Below are positions 1 to 10,781 of a stretch of 64,000 nt of DNA, piece by piece. This DNA is from Saturnia japonica (lineage: Eukaryota > Arthropoda > Insecta > Lepidoptera > Saturniidae). Below the pieces are notes generated by a model. That model made no database searches. It saw nothing but the letters and a program-made list of their open reading frames with translations, and was not told the origin of the DNA. Numbering within the stretch: the first letter of the stretch is position 1; each line of letters starts with the position of its first letter. A program made the position numbers and the translations under genes. Location of the stretch: positions 7,936,001 through 8,000,000 of the forward strand of contig CM065312.1 in NCBI GenBank assembly GCA_033032175.1, read 5' to 3'.

Positions 1-246
1 AATCTGAGGCCTTTAGTATGTAGTTTAGGCCCGGCTGAAAACCAGCGCTATAGTATTTTGCCATAAAATATGCTGAACTGAGGTCCTTTTTGATCTTACG
101 TACGGCTTTTGTATGTATAAATTTAATTAGTAATATTTTATTGTAATCTTGTGTTTAATGTGTGTTGTGTTAATTATGTCCGTATTTTCATTGTCAAATA
201 AATGTTCTTTCTTTCTTTGATTGATGTATATAATATTTTGTTACAG
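1..246 (+). other. last intron of JHBP-like gene A (partial)
   Basis: This stretch ends in a 3' splice site (TTTTGTTACAG, AG at 245-246) directly before the terminal exon of gene A, so it is read as intron. The part at about 140-215 resembles 10035-10115 (a similar stretch ending in AAATAAATG then TTTCTTTCTTT), which marks it as a dispersed repeat tail. No coding sequence is visible. Confidence 0.6.
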
Positions 247-422
247 GTGAAGTCCTCGTTAGGGTTCTGAATGAAAACTGGAAACTGGTTATGAACATTG
301 TGTGGGGACTTGCCAGGGATATAGCGACTGGATTCAGCTACGATTTCAGTACAAAATTCTTTAAAAACGTTCCACTGAAGAATTTCATAACTGAAGACCT
401 ATCTTCATACATACACGGTTGA
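247..422 (+). CDS. terminal exon of takeout/JHBP-family gene A (partial gene)
   Basis: This is the last coding exon of a gene whose other exons lie left of the window. It follows an acceptor AG at 245-246 and enters in the phase used by exon 5 of genes B and C: two bases complete a split codon, then the frame reads E-V-L-V-R-V-L-N-E-N-W-K-L. The stop TGA is at 420-422. The ending, with V-P-L-K-N-F and a T-E-D-L-S-S-Y tail, aligns almost residue for residue with exon 5 of gene B (15452-15627). In the takeout/JHBP family this region is the C-terminal part of the single ligand-binding domain, which packs around a hydrophobic pocket in a secreted protein. Function is inferred from the family. Frame and stop are clean, so nothing suggests a pseudogene, but only about 58 residues are visible. 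Confidence 0.8.
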
Positions 423-493
423 GAAAAATAATCAAAAATTTATTTTAAGTTTGTATAATAAACATACCGAAAAAACATAATCGTGAGAATATA

Positions 494-499
494 AATAAA
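494..499 (+). terminator. poly(A) signal of gene A
   Basis: AATAAA lies 72 bases after the stop of gene A, within AATATAAATAAAC. The same sequence block follows the stop of gene B. Confidence 0.65.
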
Positions 500-1744
500 C
501 TTGTTTCTTTGCATTTTGTAAATAATTTGTCTGTTTCCTTGTTTAGTGCGACTAAATTCTAAACGTTAGTTAAACTTTGTGAACCATGAAATAATTCGAG
601 GCTTTTATTTTTTAGATAGAAACGTAGTTAACACAAATAATAATATACTAAAAATTACTCTTAATATTATTAAAGTAATAGAAAATAATTTTTCAAATTT
701 TCTTCTAATATTTCACGAACCGCAAAAAATACTCGTACTTTGTTAAAGTCTGTCAAAATTGAAATGTGATAAAAATTATATAAAAACCATAATAGTGAAT
801 ATAAAATTACGTAAATGTATAGTTTCATGTACTAAAGTATCTACTTTAATGAGAACACTAAAAATTAGTTCACAGAAGTTCATAAAATAAACATATAAGG
901 AAAATCTTTTCTTCCTTGAAACGTTATCTTTACATAATTAACTTTTTAAGAAACCTTGATTTCATAACTAAGTATATCTGTATGTATGGCTTGTAATCTT
1001 ATGAGTTAGCAATATAATAAGTCATATAAAGTAGGTACATAATTATGGTATGGTGTTACAAGTGTCCATAGGCTACGGGAGCTGCTTACCAGCAGGCGGG
1101 CCATGTGCTTGTTTGCCAAGTTTCTAGTATATATATATAGTTAGAGCGGGTACCGGAGCAGGTACACAGGAGTATAAAGTGTGGGCGTATTTTGTTTGCG
1201 ATGATACAGCCTTTAGCGCGGTCTTTGAACTAGGGCGGAACTTCAACCAGGGCGGCACATCAACCAGAGCGGCCAATGAAACAGGGTGGCTTACGGCACC
1301 ACCATTAAGACAGGTGTATTTTGATAAACTGATCCAAATAATACGAACGTACAGCGCGTCCCCACTGTACGACGTTCAACAGTAAGGTGTGTGGCATCGC
1401 GCCACTCCTAAGGGAATAGCTAATAATATGTAATATTTTTGAAATGTGCTAATTAAATCCTTTTATTTGATAACCAACACGATACAATTAAAAAATAACT
1501 TTAAAAAATATCAGGACTTAATGTCTTCTAGAAGGTATCATATTGAATTCAGTGTAAAGTTATATATCCTATAACCAGCGGGGACAATCAAGGCGCTTCT
1601 AATGATATCATATCTCATTTTTCAAATTATGTTACGTGGATTAGAAGAAAATCGCGTACAGACGAATATACATACATACATAACGGTTAAAATCATAACC
1701 CTCCTTTTCGGCTAGCTTCTTTGTTATATGTGCAGTATACCGAG
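500..1744. other. intergenic, no recognisable gene
   Basis: AT-rich sequence with no convincing gene. At 1040-1120 there is a GC-richer patch ('ggtgttacaagtgtccatag') that resembles a common lepidopteran interspersed repeat. An open frame of 68 codons at 1179-1385 starts at GTG, matches no family I know, and contains three imperfect repeats of an AACCAGGGCGG-like motif at 1230-1300. I do not call it a gene. Confidence 0.5.
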
Positions 1745-2085
1745 TATTAGAAGACCGCACCATATTTCAGATCACTAAATACATATACACATGTTCCTTC
1801 CTTCCTCCCAGAAGGCGGGAACATGTATATACGTATATGTTAGTTTAGCTCGAATCTTACGGATAGGAAATTAGTACCAGATCGTGACTTCTTTGCAAAC
1901 GCAGCAACAGCCCAAGCAGAGGTCCGGCCACTTTGGCACCCTTTCGCGCTTGTTGGCCACGCTTTCGCGGTTGAGTACCCTAAGCGCTCGTCCCGAAGCC
2001 CGGTAAAGCTGTAAAAGCCTATCAGCGGCTCTGTTTTTGAATAGGGCCCATCAGGCTAACCGTAAGATCAGAGAGAATAAAAAAC
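1745..2085 (+). mobile_element. old, diverged 3'-UTR copy of the Jockey-like LINE
   Basis: The order of blocks matches the 3' UTR of the LINE at 5719-7327: a CCTTCCTTCCTCCCAG palindrome-like segment at 1796, a stretch like AGCTCGAATC, then GAGGTCCGGCCACTTTGGCA at 1918, and GGTAAAGCTGTAAAAGCC. It is interrupted by many substitutions and has lost its A tail, so it is much older than the four other copies of this 3' end that keep poly(A). Confidence 0.75.
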
Positions 2086-2950
2086 GAGACAGCTCGCGGA
2101 AACGAAGGAAGACGATAGTACTAACGACACCTTTGATGATGGATCGGAAAAAATCGAACCTGATGAAAAAAATATCATATTCTTAAAACGTTTTATTAGC
2201 ATTATTAACGCTCCATCATGTTAGTGCAGCTAAATGAAACGATAAATCCTTAAAGAAGCATTACTTTAATTAAAAAAAAAAACAGCAATGAAACGTTTAA
2301 TCAACAAAAGCTGATGTTCGGTTCAAAAAACGCGGGCGCGGCGTGGCGCGGTGTCAGTTTCGCGCGGCCTGCAGCTGGCGATCGCACAAATACTTATTTA
2401 CAACATTTGTCAAAGTACCTAAATTATCTACTTTACCTCTGTGCTCGTCTCTACTTAGCCACTTGCCTAGCCGGTTGAATGAATAAAGTACCCGGATTCG
2501 ATTCTCCACTAATGAAAAAATTACATAAATGAAATTTTAACAGAGATTGAGCCATGCTTTGTAACCCATCGTGTATGTTAGTTTTCAGATCAGTTCAGTA
2601 CTAAGTTATTTATAAAAAATGTACCTAAGTTCGGATTTCGGTGAACGATATCTAAAACGCGCTCCTCGGACTGAACAGCCACTTGACTTCCACTTCCTGC
2701 CGCTACTGGAACAGTGGGCCGATTTGATTAGTTTGCTTTTTTATTTGGTAATTTATTAATGTTATATTGGTTTCGTTTTATTATCTTTATTTATGGTATT
2801 TTGTTTCGTTAATAGGAACTTATTGCTTGCTTTGTGATTTTGATTTGTTATTTAGTCTCGTTTTTTATCTTTGCGTTTATTGCGTGTGTTGCACTTGTGT
2901 TTTGCTGATTGTGTCTTGTGTGATTTCTATTTTTTTTTCAATTTTAACAC

Positions 2951-3390
2951 ATGCCGGTAAAACGGAAATCTAATTTATCGCAAAACTCTAAAAAAACGAG
3001 TGCTATGAAGGTAGCCAGAAGTCAAGAGAGTTCTTCTCAATTGGAGCTGAGGAGGCTTGAGCAAGACTAGGCAAGAAGTTGATTTTAGAGCAGGCGAATC
3101 ACTCATGGAGCAGGTAAATCTTCGACGTTGACTACAAGCTTATTGTGTAGCATCCCAGCGAGCTACTGAGATGCCTGAACAATCAATGGCACGGTGCGAG
3201 GAACAAGTTCAGCGGCAGGCTAGTTTGAGAGCTGCTGAAACGCTGAAGCATGTAGATCTTCGAGGCCGACAACAAGCTCATTATGTAGCAACCCAGCGAG
3301 CACCTGAAATGCCGGAACAAACATAGGCATGCCTCGAACAACAATTTCAGTGGCAGGCCAGCTTGGCCGAATATGACGTACTTTGTCAAC
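2951..3390 (+). pseudogene. Helitron-type protein N-terminus, fragment
   Basis: ATG at 2951 opens a basic stretch (M-P-V-K-R-K-S-N-L-S-Q), then stops appear. In another frame, a degenerate repeat with the pattern ETPEQ...EEQVQRQASLRAAET recurs about three times between 3110 and 3370. A lysine-rich start followed by runs of such Q/R/E-rich repeats is typical of the N-terminal part of insect Helitron replicase/helicase proteins. At least four stops and frame changes make it dead. It is cut off at about 3390, where R1-like ORF1 sequence begins on the other strand. The assignment rests on the repeat style, not on a Rep or helicase motif; none is present. Confidence 0.5.
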
Positions 3391-4463
3391 CCCCTATTTT
3401 GTGAACCCCCCTTTGCCGCTGCAGTCGCAACGACCTCCTCTACCGACACGGAGTCGTCTAGCCACACAACACGGATATTGATCCTCTTAACGGGCCGAAC
3501 CACCGTGGCTAAACCCGACACTTCCCCTTGAAGGCGCTCCATCAGCATGTCAGCCTGCCCCGAGCTTTGATCCCCATGGATCTCAATCATCCTGGAACCA
3601 GTAGCAGTGGGGTGCAACGAGAAATTCTCTATGCCGAGTGGTGACATGCCTACTCGGCTCCGCACCTCCACGAGAGCATCCTTGTAGCGCTCACTCCCCC
3701 CGCCAAAGCTCCCGGCCGCAGCATAATGATCACCATCCTTTCTCTTCAGGTCCCACCATTGTATCTGGATCTGGAGCCGAGACAGGGGTGGAGCCCGAAG
3801 CCGGAAGTGGATCCCACTCTAACCCCAGGAGCTTTGAGGGCTGACGTCCCGCAGATTTACGTCTTACAGGCTTACATACTGCGGGGCCAGGCGACGTCTT
3901 TTTATCAGCGGCCAGATGGAGGGGCACCACCTTGGGAGGGAGGAGACGATCGTCCAAGGCCTCAATGCGGGTGGACACGAGGGTCTCCTGCGCTACCGCG
4001 TGCTTGAGAGCTATGGAGGTACCTCATGTAACGTCCAGGCCGCTTCCTTTAAGATTTTATTGTAGGTGCCTTTGGGGTTGCTAGATTTTTTGGCAACCTC
4101 GAGTACGGCATCTATTTTCTCCTTGGTAAGAGCCCTCAACTTCGCAGGGTCAAGGAACTAAGGAACTATGCCTTCGAGTACTCCCACATCCGCACCGTCA
4201 TACGCCTCCTCAATGAGGTTCGGTCCGGCACCGTCACACACCTCCCCAGTACAGACTGGTTCGGGAACGACACCATCCTGGACATTAACCGTCTCTATAG
4301 CAACTGTAACTCGCGTCCCCCCTGCCTTACAGTCCGGGTCACGGGCTCTGCCCCTGCGTAAAGTGGCGAATTTTGGAGTGATCGCCACATCCTCCTCATC
4401 CGAGGCGGAATCCGACCGCATCGAGAAGTTCCGCTTGGATTCAATAGATGCTGACCTGCCCAA
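3391..4463 (-). pseudogene. R1-like LINE ORF1 (Gag-like), broken
   Basis: Read on the - strand, 4463 to 4158 is open (M-G-R-S-A-S-I-E-S-K-R...). It continues in frame after a stop through a lysine-rich stretch resembling the middle of lepidopteran R1-clade ORF1 proteins (about 4158-4030). A frame-disrupted section follows. From about 3671 to 3390 it is open again, with L-H-P-T-A-T-G-S-R-M-I-E and an S-V-S-V-E-E-V-V-A motif, both typical of ORF1 of site-specific and related R1-clade LINEs. The zinc-knuckle C-terminus is missing because the copy ends at about 3390 against Helitron-like sequence. ORF1 proteins of this class bind element RNA. Several stops and indels show it is not functional. 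Confidence 0.7.
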
Positions 4464-4580
4464 GCTGTCCTACCAGTGTCTCACCGAGAACTTATCCAAC
4501 GACGGGTTCCTCTCTACCGAAATCAAAATGTTATACAAATCAGATATCCGTTTTTCAGAAGCCAAGGTCGTGTTTTTCGT

Positions 4581-4832
4581 ATGACTTCATCTGTTTCAGT
4601 CTCTACAGAATTCTGTAAGGTTAACATCAAGAGAGGACTGCCAAAACTATTTGTCGCGTTTTTTTTTTAATCAGAAGTCCCAAAGTTTCTACAGCAACGG
4701 GATCATGTCTCTACCTACAAAATGGCAGAAAGTCATCGAACAAAAGGCACATATATACTGTAAATAAACATTGAAAATAAGAGGCCTTGAGTTTTCATAT
4801 AAAAATGCGAAGAAACTTTTTCCCCGACCTAA
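4581..4832 (+). mobile_element. mariner 3' end fragment
   Basis: About 250 bp match the 3' end of the mariner at 44545-46639: a GTAAGGTTAACATCAAGAGA block, CAACGGGATCATGTCTCTAC, then a terminal inverted repeat ending GACCTAA at 4832 followed by TATA. It encodes the end of the transposase (…F-L-Q-Q-R-D-H-V-S) with a frameshift in a T run at 4661-4669. Only the 3' end is present, and it abuts R1-like ORF1 sequence on its left. Confidence 0.8.
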
Positions 4833-5637
4833 TATAATAAACACTTGACATAATGTTAGATAAATGACCAATATAAATAAAGAAATGAATGACAAATTTA
4901 CAAATAATTTTGTATGTATAAATAGTGTAAAATATTTAGATTAAATAAACCCAAGGTATTTCACTTTAATTTCACTTTATTAACTGTATTAATCTCGAAC
5001 ATTCAGCCTGCCTAGCAGCTCAGTACAGACTCTGCCCGTCCTTTTATAGTAAACCAATACTTAAGAAACGACATTTTCTATCGGAAGCCAAAACTAAGCT
5101 ACTAAGAATACTACCGGAAGTAAAAACCGAGCTACTAAGAGTTAAATAGAACAATATTAAAATCTAGACATATTCTAAAATAAAAGATAATAACAATATG
5201 TTTTATGGTAGTCTAAACAATAATTATCGTCAAGTTAAAATTATGATTATGTTTTATAAAACCTTAAACAAGAATTATAATATATTATTTTGTATAAACT
5301 TCCGCCATGATCGAGAAGTTTTAATAAAATTCTCAACTTGTTTTTCATTTAGAAAATACGTAACATTTAAATAACATTTATTAAAATTAAAAAGTATATT
5401 AAAACTATATTGTTCGTCAAGCTAAAAAGTTATAATATTTTATTTTGTACAAACTTCCGCCATGATCGAGAAGTTAATAGAATTCTCAACTTGTCCCTCA
5501 TTTAGAAAATACGTAATATTTATTAAAATTAAAAACTATATTTTTCGTAAAGCTAACAATAGATATAATTAATTAACTAAGTTAATTTTAACGTAGATAT
5601 ATTGTTTTTAAAAAAGGATCGTTAAGTTCCCTCCCTA
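4833..5637. other. AT-rich intergenic with short repeats
   Basis: No gene is visible. A 32-bp motif (GGAAGCCAAAACTAAGCTAC, and GGAAGTAAAAACCGAGCTAC) occurs twice in a row at about 5082-5146, and a 155-bp tandem repeat follows (separate entry). Confidence 0.6.
5272..5580. repeat. tandem repeat, about 155-bp unit, two copies plus a partial
   Basis: CTTCCGCCATGATCGAGAAG occurs at 5299 and again at 5454, a period of 155 bp, with matching flanks (TTCTCAACTTG, then CATTTAGAAAATACGTAA) in both units. A partial third unit may lie at 5210-5271, where the AATTATCGTCAAGTTAAAA stretch matches the end of unit 1. Confidence 0.85.
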
Positions 5638-5718
5638 TTGGCCGGATCCCCACCATGGGATCTAGAAACGAGAGCCCTCGCGCTGCTATTTAGGTGGTGC
5701 GAGGAGGCGCTGAGGCTT
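5638..5718 (+). pseudogene. R1-like LINE ORF2 segment, left of a nested insertion
   Basis: The frame reads L-A-G-S-P-P-W-D-L-E-T-R-A-L-A-L-L-F. This is the style of the region between the reverse transcriptase and the C-terminal zinc motif in lepidopteran R1-like elements. It breaks off at about 5718, where Jockey-like LINE sequence begins in the same frame by chance. The rest of the R1-like element resumes at 7328. There is no start codon; this is the interior of an ORF. Confidence 0.65.
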
Positions 5719-6750
5719 CGCGACTATCTAACAGATCGCACCTTTCGCTATAGAGTGGAAGGTGAATTGTCCACGCCCCGTCCAATACGCTCAGGCGTTC
5801 CCCAAGGTTCGATCCTGGCTCCTAGCCTATTTAACCTGTACGTCAGTGACCTACCTCGACTCCCGGAGGTCGAGGTAGGGCTATACGCTGACGATACAGT
5901 CTTATATGCCTCAGATAGGAATAGATCCCACCTCAGACACAAAGTCCAACGCTCCGTGACCACTCTCGGGAAGTGGTTTAACGAGTGGCGTATAGCCGTT
6001 AATCCCTCGAAGAGCGCCGCGATGCTCTTCGATGCGGATTCGTCACAGATACCGTGGAAGCTTAAACCTGTTAAGCTCTACGATAATCCGATTCCGTATG
6101 TAAGAGAGACCAAATATCTAGGGGTAACCCTAGATAGTAGGCTCTCTTTTAGACCCCACATCCGTAAGGTTAGGAACAGGGCCGCGTGGGTCCTGGGCCG
6201 GTTGCATCCTCTGTTGTGTTCGGTGAGTAAAATGTCCACGCGACATAAGCTCACGCTCTACAAGACGTGTATTCGACCAATTTTGACATACAGTTGCGCC
6301 GTGTTCGCACATATGTCCGAGTCGAGTTTCAAACGGTTACAATCGATACAGAATAGGTTCCTCTATCGTCTCACCGGGGCCCCGTGGTATGTTCGAAGCG
6401 TAGATCTCCATAGAGATATGGAGCTTCCTTCGATACATGCCTACGTTAAACAGCTCTCCCGTTCGTATTTCGACACCGCGTCGAACCACGCGAATCCGTT
6501 AATAAAAACAGCCGCCACTTATGTTCCGGCACCCACGGACATCCGGTGCAAACGCCGGCCGCGCAATATTTTTATTGATCCCGACGATCACATCGAAAAT
6601 TCGAATAAATATTACACATCCGTCTCTCCAAACAGAGCGTGCCAGCGCCCACGCCCGCGTAACCACCGTTCTCTCCGCAGAGGGCGGGCGGTCAATTTCG
6701 CTCCAGCACACCCGTCACGTCCACCCTCTCTAGCGGTAACCCAAGCCTAG
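5719..6750 (+). pseudogene. LINE reverse transcriptase C-terminal part
   Basis: The open frame carries reverse-transcriptase motif B (S-G-V-P-Q-G-S-I-L-A-P-S-L-F-N) near 5790-5835, the catalytic Y-A-D-D-T near 5885-5900, and the thumb/C-terminal region to the stop at 6748-6750. Motif A (the first catalytic Asp) and everything before it, including the endonuclease, are missing because of 5' truncation, so it cannot be active. The protein matches residues of the 54-kb copy with few changes, such as V-G-L-Y-A-D-D here against V-R-L-Y-A-D-D there. The frame also reads through from the upstream R1-like fragment, producing a chimeric ORF that is probably not meaningful. Confidence 0.85.
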
Positions 6751-7235
6751 GTCCGTTCCTCGGTGTGAAACCCTTGGGTCAGGCAACCGCCCGCGCGATA
6801 CAAGTGACACTGTACGTGCATCACTTAGCTACCTACATACAACACTACACACGTATGAACATACACACGTGCACACCACACAGGTACATAGGTTCTGTGA
6901 GGGACCTTTTTTTTTCTTTTTTTACGCTAGTTAGTTAGCGCTAGTTAGTGTAGAAACATTCCGATTATTGAATACACATACGCACGGTTCCTTCCTTCCT
7001 CCCAGGAGGAAGGGAACGTGCCTAGCTCGAATCGTAGGTGTAGGGATTCGAATAGATCGCGACCTATTTGCGAACGCGACGACCGCCCGAGCCGAGGTCC
7101 GGCCACTTTGGCACCCTCGTGCGAGTCGTCCACAAAACTTTCGCGGCTGAGTGCCCTCTGCGCTCGCCCCCAAGTCCGGTGAAGCTGTAAAAGCCGCAGC
7201 GGCTTTAGTGCCCCTAAGGCTAACAGTGTAGTCAG

Positions 7236-7239
<4 letters not shown>

Positions 7240-7327
<88 letters not shown>
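7240..7327 (+). repeat. 88-base poly(A) tail of the LINE
   Basis: An uninterrupted run of 88 A after GTCAGTTCT. Such long pure tails shorten quickly, so its length suggests recent insertion, with the caution that assembly can mis-size homopolymers. Confidence 0.95.
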
Positions 7328-7329
<2 letters not shown>

Positions 7330-8130
7330 GCGGCGTGTAGGTGAGAGTTCCGCCAAATACCCATGGTGGAAGCGTGGGACTTGCGACTTCGCCACCCCAG
7401 CTCAGGCGTGGCGACCGTAGAAGCCATTAGACCAGTTCTGGCTAGATGGCTCCGGAGGCGGCATGGCACCCTCACCTTCCGGCTGACGCAGGTACTTTCG
7501 GGGCATGGCTGTTTCGGGAGTTACCTGTGTCGCATAGGCCGGGAGATCGATCCTGGGTGCCATCATTGTGGCTGCGCCGAGGATACCGCGCATCACACAC
7601 TAGCCGTGTGTCCCGCATGGGACTCGCTGCGTCGCCGTGGTTCTGTCCATGGTCGAGAGCGAGAGCGGGTGGAACTCCGTCTCCTCGTTTTGCGAGCAAG
7701 TCATGCTTGCGAAAGAGGAGGCGGAGAGGGAGAGGGAGCGTAACACCTTGCTCCCCTCTCGCGGTCAACGAGCCAGGCGCCGGAGACCGCGTGATGAACT
7801 CCGGCCGCCTTAAATGGATCTGCAGGTGGTGGACTTGGGCATGTCCGTCACCGCGTAAATGCAGGCCCGAGATGAAGGATGCGCACTGGTGTTCGTGCGC
7901 CCTCCGAGGCTCGTTGGAGGTGCCGATTGCCTTCGACCGTGAAGGGGCCCTGGGGTAGGGCCACACCTGCCGGGTCGAGCGAATGGCATGCGCAAGCAGT
8001 TCCCGCTCCCCGGCCAACAACAGATGCGAGAAAGACACCGTGGGGTTTTAGTCGGTAAGAGTCCGACATACCTCTCCCTTGAGCGGCCCAGCTCGGGAGG
8101 CGGATCCAATGCAGGATTTCCCCACGATAA
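7328..8130 (+). pseudogene. R1-like LINE ORF2 C-terminus and 3' UTR
   Basis: From 7363 the frame reads W-D-L-R-L-R-H-P-S-S, then L-T-F-R-L-T-Q-V-L-S-G-H-G, followed by a zinc-binding motif C-H-H-C-G-C-A-E-D-T-A-H-H-T-L-A-V-C at about 7560-7613. That arrangement is the C-terminal domain of R1-clade LINE ORF2, downstream of the reverse transcriptase. Frames change after about 7640. The 3' UTR has the block GGTTTTAGTCGGTAAGAGTC at 8043, also seen in variant form at 18550, and ends at about 8130 in a short A-rich tail. A stop at 7342-7344 and frameshifts show it was dead; the Jockey-like LINE splits it from its left part at 5638-5718. Confidence 0.8.
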
Positions 8131-8879
8131 TTAAAAAAATAAAAAATAAAAATAATAAGAACAAAATGTACACATGACTGCAAATGAATAAATAAAAATA
8201 AAGTTTGTTAAACATTTAGCATAATTAATTTAAAACATTCAAATAACGCTCTAATGAAGTAATCATCAAAGTATTACAAACATTTAATAATGAAGTATAA
8301 TTTGCTTTATTAAGTAACATGAACAACCATATACGTTGTAATTGTTAAAATTCAGGAAACATAATATAATTAATTTTCAAAATTTTATCAGCATAATTTT
8401 ATGCGTTTAATGTAAGGCACGAAACAAGTTTATTAGGGTTCTTTTCTTATTTATATAATATTAAAAGATCTGACGATAGCGATGGCTATATTTCGAATCC
8501 CATATTGAAGCTAAGGTTTCGAAAAATCAAACCTGATGGTAAGACTTTTTCTAATACTTTCTCTGGAGAATGGTAGTCCTCAAATTGAAAGTAGGTAGTG
8601 GGGTTCCAGTAGATGCACTTATCTTAAATCTTAGAATTAGATTTGTTAAGACTTTTAGGAATAAAATAAAAATGTTCTTAACGTATTTAATCGCAAGAAT
8701 TTTATACTTATATAAATAAGTTATTATTTTTGGCAGGCCGTTTTCAGTCAGGGCAAATGCTATTGTGTTAATTATTTATGGTTTTTTAATATGGCTTGCA
8801 TTTCAGAATATTATTCGTAGGCGCTTAGAACACACTATGTAAGTAGATTATACTGACTTATATTATACTTATATTTAAT
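8131..8879. other. AT-rich intergenic, nothing recognised
   Basis: No open frame or recognisable repeat. Base composition is very AT-rich. Confidence 0.5.
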
Positions 8880-9330
8880 GATCACTTTTGGTCCGGCCTT
8901 GAGAGCCTTCCTTTTGACATCTAGATTGGAAGGTCGCCTTTTCTCAAAGTCTTTTACATGTTTCAAATATTATTAGGTCTTTGCATTATATGCATTGCTG
9001 TGCCTGTGTTTCTCAGTTAAATAGCTTAATTTGTTATCTTTTCATATGACTTTGCTGAAAGGCAGCAGAAGCAGCTCTTATACTGTTATTAATTCTGTCA
9101 TAAAGATCATATTTAGATATTAAAACCCTGCCCAGATATTTGATATTATCCACATGTTTCAGCATATCCCTTCAAGTCCTACAGCTATAGTTTATTCTTT
9201 TTTTTTCGTTGCCATAATTTCAGTTTTATTAACTTTTATTTTCAGATGAACAAATGAGTACCTTTATCTAAAGCAGTCAATTTTGCTCAGGATGTATTAC
9301 AGTGCGTAGACTTCTGCATTAATATAAATA
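8880..9330 (-). pseudogene. RTE-like LINE reverse transcriptase relic
   Basis: On the - strand, about 9190 to 9070 reads H-V-D-N-I-K-Y-L-G-R-V-L-I-S then D-R-I-N-N-S-I-R-A-A-S-A-A-F. That is the segment just after the catalytic domain in RTE-type reverse transcriptases (an F-K-Y-L-G motif followed by I-N-x-R-I-x-K-A-x-x-A-F). Downstream the frame is full of stops. The copy is short and old. Clade assignment is tentative. Confidence 0.55.
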
Positions 9331-9339
9331 AACTCTCTC

Positions 9340-10716
9340 GTTTTTCCTTCTTGGAACCATTGGTGAGAAGTATGAAGTATGCAGTGTCTGTATGTCAAGT
9401 CTGGACCTCAACTGTCTTCCTTGGTATCAACCATGCCTTGCTGTCCTACCGAATCCACATTTTTTTAAAATTATTAGCTTGTCTCGCTACTGTCGCAGAA
9501 TTGAAAAATATTAAGATTACTATTACATTATTGTTTTCAAAAAAATTTGTTTGTGTATATCGAGGTTCAAAATAGGTATATATTGAATAGATACTCCACC
9601 GGTCTTAACCATTCAAGCATCATAATAATACAAGACTAAATAAGGCAATTGTATTCTTAGCTAAATCCTTGATAATATAATGCATATTCTTAAATATTTG
9701 ACAAACTAGATTTTGTCAACAATCGGCACAATTTTAAAATATTGAAAATAGACATAAGTTTGTTATACTGTGTTTTAGATTCAGTACGAATAATAAAAAA
9801 AGTTTTTTTACCATTATCACTTGAAAAAGGGCATTTTATTCATCGATAACAGTGAATAAAACACTCTTTTACTCAGAAGAGAATAAAAAAAAAACCTTTT
9901 AAATTTAGAACAAGCACGAATTATATAAATTATGTTTAAAAAAGTTTTTCCTGAAATAAAAATCAATGATGGGTTTATTGTGTATGTGTGTGTATGGTAG
10001 TAGCGATCTTTATCTAAAAATTTTCTCTTAATTTTTAGTGTTTAATGTAATGTTAATTTTCTTTGTAAAAACTATGTGCCCGTATTTTCAAGGAAATAAA
10101 TGTATTTTCTTTCTTTCCTTCTCTTTTTCTTTTATTTCTTTCTTTATAACCTCTTTCATTACCGCATTTACACTGACTGATCTCTAAGAGTGACAAACCA
10201 AAAGTATCAACGCAGACTCCGAAGCACATGACTGATTTGCTGGAAAACAAGTTCAAGGACCATGTCAAGGGGGTTTCAATGTCAAAAGATTATTATAAAG
10301 TGAATCAAAGTAAATAATAATGATGTTTGGAAGTGGCTCCTTCGCTGTGCATTTACTAAACTATTAATTTGGTTATTATTATTGTATTATATTATATATT
10401 ATGGTATTATGTATTAATATTAATGTACAATTAAAAAAAAGATTAACCGGATCGAGTTTCTTGCCGGTTCTTCTTGATAACTGAGATGTTTTTCAAACCC
10501 GTAGTAGTGTTTTGGCGTTCATAATGAATGTCTTCTTATAACCTAAATTGAATAAAGTATGTTTTGATTTTGAAATATTTCTGATGATGTTTCAAGTGTA
10601 CCAATAAATAATTAGATTCAAAAAATAGTACAGAACCCAAACTGGATGATAAAATATAGTTCTTGATACATCCGGCTGTAAATTTTTTGTTTCTTAAATT
10701 ACCTTGATTTATTTTG
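9340..10716. other. intergenic with dispersed repeat tails
   Basis: No host gene is recognised. 10035-10115 resembles 140-215. At 10435-10580 a stretch with GAGTTTCTTGCCGGTTCTTC and a GAATAAAGTATGTTTTGATT ending looks like the 3' end of a common lepidopteran LINE or SINE. Confidence 0.5.
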
Positions 10717-10723
10717 TATAAAA
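10717..10723 (+). promoter_or_regulatory. TATA box of gene B
   Basis: TATAAAA lies 65 bp upstream of the favoured start codon (10782) of gene B. A transcription start about 30 bp downstream would fall near 10747-10753. That leaves the ATG at 10755 almost at the cap and favours the next ATG at 10782. Gene C has a TATA motif at the same distance. Confidence 0.6.
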
Positions 10724-10781
10724 CCAGAGTTACATTTCATACAATCGTAGTTATATGAATATTTCAGAAATAAACAATACG

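Larger units (their letters stand above)
5719..7327 (+). mobile_element. Jockey-like LINE, 5'-truncated, nested in an R1-like element
   Basis: The copy runs from inside the reverse transcriptase (shared start CGCGACTATCTAAC) through the stop at 6748-6750, a ~490-bp 3' UTR and an 88-base A tail (7240-7327). It matches the - strand copy at 53576-56157 nearly base for base. It lacks 16 bp of 3' UTR near 7021 present in the 37-kb and 54-kb copies. No independent target-site duplication is visible: the 5' junction shares only TCGCG with the 3' flank, and those bases also occur in the element itself. Both flanks are R1-like ORF2 sequence, so this element landed in an older one. Confidence 0.9.

Noticed and set aside
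6931..7475. Two - strand open frames with long phenylalanine runs
   Set aside because: The Phe run is the poly(A) tail of the LINE read in antisense; the rest is antisense of LINE and R1-like sequence.
7446..8183. Several overlapping open frames on both strands
   Set aside because: They are shadows of the GC-rich R1-like ORF2 end and 3' UTR; only the frame with the Cys/His motif has family support.
10755..10781. Upstream in-frame ATG as the start of gene B
   Set aside because: It would put nine polar residues before the signal peptide and lies at the likely cap site set by the TATA box. The ATG at 10782 is preferred, though the choice is not certain.
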